From Rhynchopus sp. YZ270_cl-10 (lineage: Eukaryota; Euglenozoa; Diplonemea; Diplonemida; Diplonemidae), in the NCBI GenBank assembly GCA_964035575.1, contig OZ037873.1:310001-374000 (forward strand): a stretch of 64,000 nt of DNA, read 5' to 3'. Below, piece by piece: positions 45,359-56,102 of the stretch; within the stretch, counting starts at the first letter, position 1; each line of letters starts with the position of its first letter. The notes beneath the pieces were generated by a model. The model did not search any database and had not been told where the DNA came from. It was given only the letters and a program-made list of their open reading frames with translations. The position numbers were made by a program, and so were the translations under genes.

Positions 45359-46055
45359 CAGTGCTGACGCTAAGGCCGGCTAGCCGGTCATATTTTTTTT
45401 TTATTTTTGATTTTTTTTTTTTCATGCCCTTTTCAGAGGTTTTTTTAGGAACCGGTTTTTTTGACCTTAGGGGGGGTGAGGTGGTCAAAAAAAATTTTCG
45501 CGCGCTTCGCGCACGAAAGACCTGGAGAAGCTAGTTTGTGGGGTTTTTGGAATCCGTCCGCGCTGTGGTGGGGTCAATTTGACGAAACGGACAAGTTCTT
45601 GGCTTTTGGTTAACATCAGTGTATGGTGAAGGGCCAAGTGATCCTGCCGACTGAACGCCGCAGGCGGAAATTTTTAGATGTCGTCCACTTTTGGGCTCAG
45701 TACCCAGGTACCGTGTCATGCAATTACGATAAGCTTGCGCCGCAGGCGCACGGTACGCTACTTTTATTATTTCGCCACGCTGCCTGCTTCCTTTTCCTTC
45801 GGCATTTGACCAATTGAGTCGCGTTCTGGCTGTGACGGGGTCACTTTGTTCATGAGGCCATTTCTGGTCACTCTCAGAGGCTCGTGTGAGGTGCCAACTG
45901 GGGGGGACTTCCGACCATCCCCTACCCCACCCTGCCCACCCACCCAATACCGGTCATATATGACCGGTCATATATGACCGGCATATTTTCAGACTTTTTT
46001 TTTCCTTTTTTTTTTTGGTCATATATGACCGGCTTTTTCCTTAGCGTCAGCACTG
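45359..46055. mobile_element. hAT-like non-autonomous transposon 3
   Basis: 697 bp. Termini CAGTGCTGACGCTAAGG and CCTTAGCGTCAGCACTG are perfect inverted repeats and the flanks carry CACGTGAC on both sides (45351-45358, 46056-46063). Subterminal ccggtcatatatgaccgg palindromes occur at both ends. The interior holds copies of the ggaatccgtcc and gcgccgcaggcgcacggtac repeats. No transposase. Confidence 0.92.
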
Positions 46056-46069
46056 CACGTGACCCCTTT

Positions 46070-46868
46070 GTTTCTTTTTTCGAACCGCAAAAAAGAAAAA
46101 AAAATTGCTTTCAATTCCCCCCATATTCAGGGCAGTTTTTGAAGGGGAGGGTTTTTTTAGTCTCCCCCCCCCCCCCCCCCCCCCTCTAACCATGACTGTG
46201 CGTGCATGGTTGTGGGGACTGCAGTGAGAGGGTGGAATGTTTCAAAAAAGAGGGGTTTGAATGGGTTTTTATGAAGTTTTTGTTAAAAAGAGGGGGTGGT
46301 CTTTGAAAATTCTTTTTGTTAAGACGATGTTGCTCAATGTGGAACGTAGGACCATAGCTAGCGACAGTACTCCTAAATATGTTTGCCGTCCAAAAAAAAA
46401 AAAAAAAAAAGGGGCGTCAAATTATCATTGTTTCATATACTAACTATTCTACTGAATAGAAGGTATAATAGATCGAATTATCAAAAAATAATAATAATGA
46501 ACACCTCGTCTTTTGTCCCCTATGGAGAAAAAATCAGAAATGATAAAGAAATGATAAATGTGCTTCTCGTGCACATTCATCCAAAAAGAAGAAAAAAAAA
46601 AAAATAGAGGAATCTCACCATGGGTGTTCCTAAGACGGAATACGAATACCACTTTTGGGATCGTGCACTTTTTTTTCTACAGGGATTCCCTTAGGGAAGA
46701 AAAAAAAGAGCAGACGGGTAACTAAGAGACTTGAGAACGGTCTTTTTCACTGAGTGAGGTGCCCGTGAACTGGGATGGAATGAAACAACACAAAAAAGAC
46801 ATTTTTCTCCTTGTAGGACGAACCCCCAAATAAAATTTTCGCCTCCGGCGGACACCCCCTTTCCTCCA
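46070..46868. other. Intergenic, no gene
   Basis: C-run at 46167-46186 with a small hairpin (aaccatgactgtgcgtgcat ggtt) next to it; A/T runs; no supported gene. Confidence 0.45.
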
Positions 46869-47314
46869 CTGTGTACTGTGTACTGTGTACTGTGTACTGT
46901 GTACTGTGTACTGTGTACTGTGTACTGTGTACTGTGTACTGTGTACTGTGTACTGTGTACTGTGTACTGTGTACTGTGTACTGTGTACTGTGTACTGTGT
47001 ACTGTGTACTGTGTACTGTGTACTGTGTACTGTGTACTGTGTACTGTGTACTGTGTACTGTGTACTGTGTACTGTGTACTGTGTACTGTGTACTGTGTAC
47101 TGTGTACTGTGTACTGTGTACTGTGTACTGTGTACTGTGTACTGTGTACTGTGTACTGTGTACTGTGTACTGTGTACTGTGTACTGTGTACTGTGTACTG
47201 TGTACTGTGTACTGTGTACTGTGTACTGTGTACTGTGTACTGTGTACTGTGTACTGTGTACTGTGTACTGTGTACTGTGTACTGTGTACTGTGTACTGTG
47301 TACTGTGTACTGTG
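46869..47314. repeat. Heptamer tandem array TGTGTAC
   Basis: About 63 copies of the same heptamer as at 24481 and 58238, in opposite orientation. Flanks are unrelated to those of the other two arrays. The open frames spanning it are by-products of the stop-free unit. Confidence 0.97.
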
Positions 47315-48709
47315 CAGTTATGCAGCCACGCCAATTTTTTTTTATAGTACCACCGCTGAACGCTCGGGTCACCAAAAATTCAAATAAGACCAGTTTTGGG
47401 GTGTTTTGACCCTGTTTTTGACCCCCAAAGGGGAAGCCTCCCCAAAGAAAAATAGTGGAATACGGACCCGATTTTCCCCCGAAAACCCCCGGAATACGGA
47501 ACACCCATGAATCTCACAGACACACCTTTTCACAATTCGTTACAAAAAAGAGAGAAAAATTGGCTTGAAATACAAAGCCCTGACAGTACACCTAAGAAAG
47601 AGGATGATGGAGCGGGGTGGAGAGGTGTGGAATGGGTGTGGTTGTATTTTGTTTGTTTTTTTTTTTTTCCTATATTTCTTTGTATCCTTCCCTCAAAAAA
47701 AAAAAATCTTGGCTACAGTATGAGAGTTGGCGGGGATGCTCTTCATCCTTCTCAAAAGATAAAGAAAAGTTTCAGATAACCCTGCCTCGTACTGAGTACA
47801 CGACGGTAAAGTAAATGACTTGACGTCAGTGGTCGCGCTAATTATGGGAAAAAATGGGGAAAAAATGGATTTCGGGTACGGAAAAACGTTCCTTGAAAAG
47901 GTTAGCTGGGGAGGCCCGGAAACCCCGTTTTGTGGCATTTCCGGGCCAATCCCGGCTTGTGGTGGGGTATATACGGAAAAATGGACAAAATTTTAGTGAC
48001 TTAAATTTTCGCAAAATATGAACCCATACTCGTAAACAAGGGTCATTTTCAGGAAAATTCGGAAAATTCCGAGATTTGGAAGCAATTTTTCTCCTGAAAA
48101 TCAGTGGGTTTTCAGCCCCAAAACATACCGCGATTGGAATTTCCGGAATCCGTCCGCGCTGTGGTGGGGTCACTTTGCCGAAATGGCCAATTTTTTGGTT
48201 TTGGTCAAAATCCATGTGGGTAAAGAGGGCCAATGTAAATCCCACAACCAGATTTTCTCTCCCTGATCCTGACGTCTTGCAACATGAAAATGCGCGAAAA
48301 CACCGGCATTTGCATTTCCGGAATCCGTCCGTTCTGTGGTGGGGTCAATTTGCCGAAATGGACAAGTTCTTGGTTTTGGTCAAAACCCGTCAGTGTAAGG
48401 TAAAGGGGGCAAGTGTTTGCCTGTAGAAACTGGAAGGGAACAGGCAGCGCCGCAGGCGCACGGTAACCAACTTTTTTTTTTTTTTCCTTTTCTTTTTTCT
48501 CCTCTTTCTTTTGACTTTCCGAGCCAATTGCGTTCCACGGCGGGGTCACATGTATATGCAAGTCCACTATGTGGTGGTCTTACTCAACAATATTAGAACT
48601 TCTGGTTTCTTAATGAAATCCCTGTACTGCAAAAAAAAAAACGTTCCTACCAAAACCCCCAAAAATCCCGGGATGAGGGATGGACTTTAGCGCGAGCTCT
48701 GCTTGACGT

Positions 48710-48746
<37 letters not shown>

Positions 48747-49392
48747 TTTTTTTCAGGGCCTTCAACGTGTCGAAGTTAAGCCTTAACTTCGACAACTTTT
48801 TTATTTTGGTTTTTTTTTTTGTCGAAGTTCGACAAATCTAAAAAAAATATGGGATTTTGGCAAAATCCTTTTATCTCTGACCGAGTTACAGGGTGGTCCA
48901 CGGGAGAAACTCGGTTCAGGGTTTTAACTTTAACATTCTCCTGTGATCCACTGTGACCATTTGGACGGAGCTCGTAGAACTCAACGAGGAGTGAGCCAGG
49001 CAAAAGTAGCGTACCGTGCGCCTGCGGCGCAAGCAGGCATCCCACCCTTCCCATGACATAGTTTGGCTGTAAATAAAGCGCCATGGTATGCGCAATATTT
49101 GAAATGTTGCGTACTGTGGCTTCGCCAGGGACTTTCGTTGTTATAAATGTACTGAGCTTACTGATAAGACAGGTATACCCACTACGGCTTGTGGATCACC
49201 AGTGGCTACAAAGCTACCAATGCTGCTTGTGTTGAAATACACGTGTGTGGGACAGTTTTCAAAAATGACCAAAACCTATATAAACCCCCTGAGAGCTTCT
49301 CCCTGTGATTTGCTGCACCCGCGCGCGCGAAGCGCGCGCGGGCTCGGGGAGGTCTTTTTTTTTTTTTTTTTTTTTTACTTCGACAAAACTGT
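47315..49392. other. Intergenic with dispersed repeats, no gene
   Basis: Two copies of the ggaatccgtccg .. ctgtggtggggtca repeat at 48136-48215 and 48313-48400, about 178 bp apart, look like a tandem pair. 48771-48795 is a small palindrome (gtcgaagttaag / cttaacttcgac). 49010-49150 is an inverted copy of the gcgccgcaggcgcacggtac repeat. A GCGAAGC hairpin lies at 49320-49340. Confidence 0.5.
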
Positions 49393-50025
49393 CAGGGCTC
49401 TCGGAGATCACCCCCAAAACCCAAAAAGGGGGGTGATTTGGGGTCAAAAAAATTTCCCCACACTATGTGCAAAGGGTGGGACGTGGGAAAGAAACTGCGG
49501 TCATGGCACCCGAAAGGTTCCGGGCGAAGCCACGGTACGCAACATTTCTATAAAATGTTGACATAAAATGGCACTGTCGTTGGTAATTATCGTCAGTTTG
49601 CATGAATTTTACTTCCATATTTTGCTAAACGAAAGTTTCTGGCGAAGCCACGGTACGCAACATTTCAAAAAAATGCGCTTAAAATGCACATTATTACAGC
49701 CAAACTATGTCAAAGGGAAGGATGGTTGTAAGCTTGCGCCGCAGGCGCACGGTACGCTACTTTTTTCTTTCGCCATGCTGCATGCTTCCTTTTTCCTTCG
49801 GCGTTTGACCAATTGAGTCGCGTTCTGGCTGTGACGGGTCACTTTGTTCACTGCTGTGTGAACAACGGAGCTCTAGTAGAAAGACCCCCCAAAAAAAATC
49901 CGGATTTCCCAACTTTTTTTTTTTTTTTGGGGGGGTGATTTTCCGAAAAAATCACCCCCCCCCAAAATCCGTTATTTTTTTTTTTGGGGATTTTTGGGCA
50001 AAATCACCCCCCCCCGAGAGCCTTG
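49393..50025. mobile_element. hAT-like non-autonomous transposon 4
   Basis: 633 bp with imperfect termini CAGGGCTCTCGG and CCGAGAGCCTTG and a perfect 8-bp duplication AAAACTGT (49385-49392, 50026-50033). Subterminal gatcaccccc / ggggtgatt runs are inverted. The interior includes two copies of the gcgaagccacggtacgcaac repeat. No transposase. Confidence 0.88.
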
Positions 50026-51798
50026 AAAACTGTGGACAGGCTTTGTCGATGGTTGAAGGCCCTGTTTTTTTTTACTTTTTTTTTGTTGTGCCGACAAAAT
50101 CACCTGTCCAAGAGCGGACGGGGTAGTACACAAAATCTGCTTAACCTGAATGCTCTTTTTTTTTTCCTGTACTGCTCATGATTCAAATCGATAATTTGTT
50201 TGTTACTTAAAACATTCGTAAGCCATATGCCATGCAAAGTAGGAGGGGGGAGGAGGAGAAGAAGGTCGCAAAGAAAAATGATAGAAAAAAAGGGGAAGAG
50301 TTTGGCTCCTCGTGCAGCTCGTTGGAGCTCATTTTCTTTTAGCACAGAGTGTTAAGGTAAAATGAGCACCAATAAACAATAAAAGGACCCTCGGAAGAGT
50401 AGTGGGAAACGGCTGTATTTCGTTTGCCCTTGGAGAAAAAAAAAAGGTGATGAAAAAAATACGCTGATGTCTTCATGATAGCTATAGATGCAGGCATCTG
50501 CGAACAGGTAGGTAGGTGTGTAGGAGGATGGGGGAGAGGAGAAGAGGAAAAGAAACTAAGTATTTCAACAATATGCAATTGATAGCAGAGGTATAGGGTA
50601 TAGGGATCAACAAATGTCCCCATCTTTTTTTAAAATGATTGCAAAAACGTGGAAAAAAAAAGAAAAGTAAATGTTTCATGCACAAATTGAAACTTTAGTA
50701 GACTCCGTTTTTTGCAGGATCCGCAGAGATCCTAAGAGACAATAAAAAAAAAGCTGATAAGATGAACCTAAGCCTCTCGTGCATTGTCACCTTTCAAAGA
50801 GAAACTGAAAGTGCAAACACGATGAGCAGTCGTGAGAGGCTTTTAAACATCATAATTTACCCAACCTATCCCCCCTTTTTTTTGTTGTCGACAATCGCCG
50901 AGTAATCCCACCAGGTGCGAGAATTCGGGTCTGTACTCAATGTTGGCTGAATCCTTTTGTACTACGGAAGGTCTAGACGTTGTTCGTCCTGAACCCTTAA
51001 GAGCAACTTCGGAAGAAAAAATTTTTCCGTTGTGTTGTTGTTGTGGTCGGACCCTGACACAAAAGGCCCGAAGCGTCCTACCGGAGTTCCTCTCGTACTA
51101 CCCATATTGCTGTCGACATACGCTGGCCGAGGGCTCTCTCTCTCCATCGGGTAAAACCAACCCTGACGGTCTCAACCCACCTTGCCCGCCTAAAAAAAAA
51201 GAATTTAAAAATAGTAAATGGTGTTTCCTGGGCGCAAATACAGATTATAAACTGTGCCCGAAACCATTTGAACAAAACTGTAGTAATAGGTAAAGCTGCC
51301 TTGTGCAAAACCCTGCATTTCTTTTTTGGACAAGGGGAAACAAAAGGTACGTAGGGAGGGAGGGGAGGAATTGGACTTGAATTATTACCTCGCAGTGGGT
51401 TGGGTTTGTGAGGTTGTGGACAGTGCGAAGGGTGAGTTGTGGGGGGTGTAAACCCAATGCAATGTCTTGACATGGTCTTAGCGGAACACATCAGAAGAGA
51501 ACACACACCATGTCCTTCCATCCTTAGACAGATTTTGTTTTCCCTTTTTTTTAAAGAAAATCTTATACGATGATCCTACGCCTCTCGTTGCTTAGCCTCC
51601 TTATGAATTAGATTCATATACTTTCAGTTCACAGAATTGAAAGTATTTGAGAGGGTCAACACATGTACCCTTTCTTTTTATAACTCAGCCTCCTTATATC
51701 GGGTTGTGCAACTCTCCACTTTTTTTTTTTTGTTTTTGTGTCAACAAAAATAAAATACAAACGCTATGTGTGCGGAAGGATAAAAGAAATTGAAACAT
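50026..51798. other. Intergenic with hairpin motifs and an rRNA-like piece
   Basis: No gene. gatgaacctaagcctctcg hairpins at 50755-50794 and 51563-51606 (diverged). tcgacaatcgcc-type motif at 50884-51006, and a weaker one at 50088-50160. Just beyond lies the sarcin-ricin-like word at 51085-51099. Confidence 0.5.
51085..51099 (-). rRNA. Sarcin-ricin-loop-like LSU rRNA fragment
   Basis: The minus strand reads GCAATATGGG then TAGTACGAGAGGAAC then TCC. The 15-base core equals the universally conserved sarcin-ricin loop of large-subunit rRNA, and the flanking GGGT/ACTCC can pair as its stem; caata just upstream is also typical. Beyond about 40 bases I cannot align it confidently, so it is a diverged fragment. 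Confidence 0.5.
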
Positions 51799-52794
51799 TG
51801 GTGTGGCCCGCCCCAAAATAAAGTCAAAAAAATGTACTTCTAATGTACTTCTAATGTATGGTAAAAAAAGGGGGTAAAAAAAATTTTCCCACCCATACTG
51901 ACATAGTCAGTGTGCATAATAAAAGGGTCCCGAGCTTTCCCCCCGGAAAAAGCGGTCGCTGCGCGCGCTTCGCGCAGCGCGACTCCCTGCTAGTGCAAGA
52001 AGGTGAGGCTCTTTCTCACCTCTGATGCACAAAATCGTGAAAGGCGGGTGGGGAAGGTGAACCACAAGCCGTAGTGGGTGTCAGCCGTATCAGTAACCTC
52101 AGTGCATCTATAAAAGAAGAGGCGGTCATGGCATCCAAAGGTTCCAGGCGAAGCCACGGTACGCAACATTTCTGAAAAATGTTGCCATAAAATGGCGCTG
52201 TCGTTCGTAATTAACGTCACTTTCCGTAAATTTTACTTACGTATTTCGCTAAAAACGAAAGCTTCTGGCGAAGCCACGGTACGCAACATTTCAAAAAAAT
52301 GCGCTTACAATTGAACATTTTACAGCCAAACTACGACATGGGAAGAGTGCAAGCTTGCGCCGCAGGCGCACGGTACGCTACTTTTCTTCTTTCGCTATGC
52401 CGCATGCTTCCTTTTACAACTAAAATAAAAGAAAATTGTCATCTGAAAATAGAGTTCTGTGGGGGGTAAGGTGAGGGGTGGGGCTCCGCACCAAACCTGA
52501 AAATAGCCTGTAAAACTGATACATGCATTTTAGGTACAAAATACTCATTTCTCAGCGCAAAATGACCCCACCACAACACGCACGACTCCGGAGAATCGGG
52601 AAAGAAATTTTTTTTTTTCGATTTTTTGTGGGGAAAAATTGGCCGAAAAATTTTTTCGCCCCCCCCGGACCCCCCAAAAAAAGTCACCTATAAAAAAAAG
52701 TTTTTTCCCTTAATCACGCCTAAAATAAAGTCAAAAAAATGTACTTCTAATGTACTTCTAATGTACCCCAAAAACCGGGTTTCGGGCCACACCA
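51799..52794. mobile_element. TGGTGTGGCCCG inverted-repeat element
   Basis: 996 bp with perfect 12-bp termini TGGTGTGGCCCG / CGGGCCACACCA and AACAT on both sides (51794-51798, 52795-52799). Just inside, aaaataaagtcaaaaaaatg and tacttctaatg (twice) occur in the same orientation at both ends (51812-51858 and 52721-52764), so it also has direct subterminal repeats. The interior carries the gcgccgcaggcgcacggtac repeat and a GC hairpin at 51960-51985. Superfamily not clear; no transposase. Confidence 0.8.
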
Positions 52795-53757
52795 AACATA
52801 ACTAGAAAACAAAAAACGAGCCTTCCCTTTGCTGTATCGTCAATCACTTTACACCCACTGGTGTAACAATCTGTACTCAATATCGACAAAAATCCACCCC
52901 TTTTTTTTTTTTGCTAATCTGTTGGTCTAGTGTAGCTGCCATTCAGTCTTCACTGTCCAGAAAGCACTCTCAAGAAAAGGCTTCTGATCTGAGGCCGTTT
53001 TTTTAAAAAATTTGCTTTCGTTGCATGGCAACCATCACTCAGCAAGCTGGTCTCTGTGCTCTCATGTGATTGTGCACACATTACAATGCTTAGCTGCTTC
53101 TGTTGAACGACACATCAAACATAGACACAACTTTTCACAAAAAAAATAGGGGAAAAATTGAAAATGGAGAGGCCGTTGAAGGGAGATAAGCGATGCTGAT
53201 TTTGAATGAAAATCAGGGAGCATGTAGGTGCGTGTGGGGTGAGCGGGAGAACACGACCCACCACGGCTTTCGAAATGAGTTTTTTAACTTTTTCAAAAAA
53301 AAAAAAAAAAAAAAAAAAAAGAGAGAGAGAGACAAGAAAAATACGAGGGTTTCCGAGTGGGTTTAAAGGGGAAAAAAATCTAGCCTAATCGAGGAAATAA
53401 TGTGGGGAGTTGCGTAAAATAGATCAAGTAAAACAAAACAAAAAACAACTTGACTTGAAATACAAAGCCCTCTTGTGACAGTGTACCTATAAAAATGAGA
53501 TGAACCTAAGCTCTTGTACTTAGTCATCTGAACAAAAAAGGGGAGGATGGGGAAGGGGAGGATAAAGCATGTAGTCGCAATATGTGGAAAAACAAAGAAA
53601 AGAAAGATTGAAGGGATGGGGGGAAGAAAGAGAGAGAAACTAAAATTTAATTTTAGGTGTTGACACAGGCACCTCCGACTGACTCGCTGTGCGATGCCAG
53701 CCATCCGGATGAAAGCACAAATACCCTGTGGACCAACAACAGAAAGGGGGGGGGGGG
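52795..53757. other. Intergenic with motif copies, no gene
   Basis: tcgtcaatcac-type motif at 52838-52895 with its hairpin (ttacaccCACTggtgtaa), immediately followed by a tagtgtag motif at 52918-52965. gatgaacctaagctcttg hairpin at 53494-53530. 53655-53705 (cacctccgactgac .. gatgccagcc) recurs at 59626-59690. Confidence 0.5.
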
Positions 53758-54947
53758 TAGGTGGGGGCAAAACCTTCAGGACGGGTGAGGCATTTTGACT
53801 TTTTTGGACTTCCGCGCAAAGTACCCACAAACCACCCCTCATACCCACCCAGAAATGGGTCAGAAACACCCTGTGACCCGAAAATCCATGCTAAGGGCGA
53901 CTCAGAATATGAAAAAATGCAAAAAAATAGTGAAAAAGTGGCCTTTTGACGGTTTTGGCCATGTTGGGTAAAATGGCCATTTTTGGACAAAAAAATCAAA
54001 AAAACAGCAAAATTTCGACGTCATGACAGCTGCTTGGGCACAAACCTACCCCAGGGAGGTCCTGTGAGTCCATTCCGACCTGTTTTGGACACTTTAGGTA
54101 CTTTTTTTGGCCGTTTTTTGGTGTTTTTAGGTCAAAAAATACCCTGGACTTTACCCTGGACGTCCCTGGGCCGCGACTTGCGCCCTGCTTTTGGACCCAC
54201 TCTGGGCCAAAAAATGGGTGAAAACCCCCGAAAAAGCACTCCGGGAACCCAGATAGTTCCAAATATCCACCAGAAACCCACCCAAACACCTCAAAAACAT
54301 GCCAGAAAAATATTTTCAAAAACACACTTTTTTCAAAAAGTTCATCTGGGCAGGTTCCATAATGACTTATTTGAAAAAGTGTGTTTTTAAAAATATTTTT
54401 CTGGCATGTTTTTGAGGTGTTTGGGTGGGTTTCTGGTGGATATTTGGAACTATCTGGGTTCCCGGAGTGCTTTTTCGGGGGTTTTCACCCATTTTTTGGC
54501 CCAGAGTGGGTCCAAAAGCAGGGCGCAAGTCGCGGCCCAGGGACGTCCAGGGTAAAGTCCAGGGTATTTTTTGACCTAAAAACACCAAAAAACGGCCAAA
54601 AAAAGTACCTAAAGTGTCCAAAACAGGTCGGAATGGACTCACAGGACCTCCCTGGGGTAGGTTTGTGCCCAAGCAGCTGTCATGACGTCGAAATTTTGCT
54701 GTTTTTTTGATTTTTTTGTCCAAAAATGGCCATTTTACCCAACATGGCCAAAACCGTCAAAAGGCCACTTTTTCACTATTTTTTTGCATTTTTTCATATT
54801 CTGAGTCGCCCTTAGCATGGATTTTCGGGTCACAGGGTGTTTCTGACCCATTTCTGGGTGGGTATGAGGGGTGGTTTGTACGTACTTTGCGCGGAAGTCC
54901 AAAAAAGTCAAAATGCCTCAAAAAAATAGGGGTTTTGCCCCCACCTA
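53758..54947. repeat. 1.19-kb near-perfect palindrome (foldback element)
   Basis: Arms 53758-54337 and 54370-54947 are almost exact reverse complements around a 32-nt spacer. Ends are TAGGTGGGGGCAAAACC and its mirror, each bordered by a run of G on the plus strand, which fits a G-rich target duplication. The mirrored open frames (beginning MDKKIKKTAKFRRHDSCLGT) are not supported as genes. Transcripts would form a ~580-bp duplex. Confidence 0.93.
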
Positions 54948-55345
54948 GGGGGGGGGGGGGGGGGGGGTTGGGGTTGGGCACAAAAGGGAATAACCTCCGC
55001 CGGCGGACTCCGGCGAAATTGCAAACCATACCTATATGGGTTGTATCTCGCTCGCTCAGCAGGGAAAAAAAACCCCTTCAGCAGTTTTACTTATTGTTGA
55101 AAATTGAAGAGGGGGGGAAATGGTGGTAATGAATGGTGGTCATAAATCCTGTCTGACGCAAAAGAAGGTAGACACATTAATCGTTTTAGCTAAAAGAGAA
55201 AGCATAAAGGATACATAGGGTAGCCTTGTTTGTCTAGTAGATAGAGGGGGGGAAAACGCTCAGTTTTGCAGCAAAAAAAGAAGAAAACGTAAAAGATGTA
55301 TGTGCCTCTTGTGCACACATCTAAAAAATTAATATATATTATTAT
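54948..55345. other. Intergenic, no gene
   Basis: G run to about 54968, then unremarkable AT-rich sequence. Confidence 0.4.
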
Positions 55346-55487
55346 CGTGAATTTATTTTCCAGTATTTCACGCACAGGTGGAAACAGCCCGAGGGAAGCA
55401 TTTTTTCCCGAGGGCGAAGCCCGAGGGGAAAAATGCTTCCCCGAGGGCTGTTTCCACCTGTAAGTGAAATACTGGTATAAATTCACG
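55346..55487. mobile_element. 142-bp foldback mini-element
   Basis: Near-perfect palindrome: cgtgaatttattttccagta and tttcacgcacaggtggaaac at the left are mirrored at the right; the centre is gagggcgaagcccgagg. Words at its ends (cgtgaatttatttt) also occur at 55970-56030 near the end of the neighbouring element, so the two are related. Confidence 0.85.
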
Positions 55488-55512
55488 AAAATATATTATT
55501 TTATCTCCAAAT

Positions 55513-56081
55513 GAGACCATGAATTTCACAACCCGTTTTCACGTACAAAGAGAAGAGGGTGGGGTGGTTCTTTTTATGATGATTTTTGATTCAGTTTTTT
55601 GATGTGGAACTCTTAGCGCTGGACAGCGCCTTGAGCCAGAACTGGTGCAGCGGGTTTGTGGCGCTTACGCGGCTGCACTTCTGAGGAAGATGAGGAAGAC
55701 GATGACGATGAGTCACTTGTGTTCGTGTCGGACTCACTCTCCACAGGTGCCCTCGCACGTTTTTGAGGTCTCATTTGGGATTTTTTGATGAAAATTTGGA
55801 AAAAAAAACGTGTAAATCCGTGGTTTGTGTGATACAGAAAATTAACTCAAAAATGCGTTTGAGACCCCCAGAATGGCTCAAAATGCCTCTTTTCTGGCTT
55901 TAATTGCAAAATTGGGCCTCCAAAGGCCTCCAAAAAAATTTTCGAGAGTTCAGTTCTACGATTTTCGACCGTGAATTTATTTTTTCTGAGCGTGAATTTA
56001 TTTTTTGAGCGTGAAATACCGGAAAATAAATTCACGCACCTCCTTCACGATTTTGTGAAGGGGCGTGAAATTCATGGTCTC
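55513..56081. mobile_element. MITE-like element carrying a 53-aa ORF
   Basis: 569 bp with 17-bp inverted termini GAGACCATGAATTTCAC. Subterminal cgtgaatttatttt words occur as direct copies. It encloses a short basic/serine-rich ORF on the minus strand. No clear target duplication. Confidence 0.75.
55613..55774 (-). CDS. Small Ser-rich basic ORF inside a MITE-like element
   Basis: MRPQKRARAPVESESDTNTS, then ten serines, then EVQPRKRHKPAAPVLAQGAV; 53 residues. Two basic clusters (KRAR, RKRHK) look like nuclear signals and the Ser/Asp run could be a CK2-type phosphorylated tract. Its GC content is well above that of the flanks, which favours coding, but the length is short and no family is recognised. 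It could be a captured exon or a remnant of a transposon protein. Confidence 0.4.
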   Translation of the reverse strand: MRPQKRARAPVESESDTNTSDSSSSSSSSSSEVQPRKRHKPAAPVLAQGAVQR

Positions 56082-56102
56082 AAGCGGGGATAAATTCATA
56101 TA

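Noticed and set aside
28001-52000. Search for reverse transcriptase, integrase or capsid frames
   Set aside because: No recognisable domain of a retroelement or virus-like element was seen on either strand; mobile DNA here appears to be non-autonomous DNA transposons.
53983-54723. Pair of identical 118-135-codon frames
   Set aside because: They are mirror images on the arms of one palindrome with proline/glycine-rich composition from simple sequence; not a duplicated gene.
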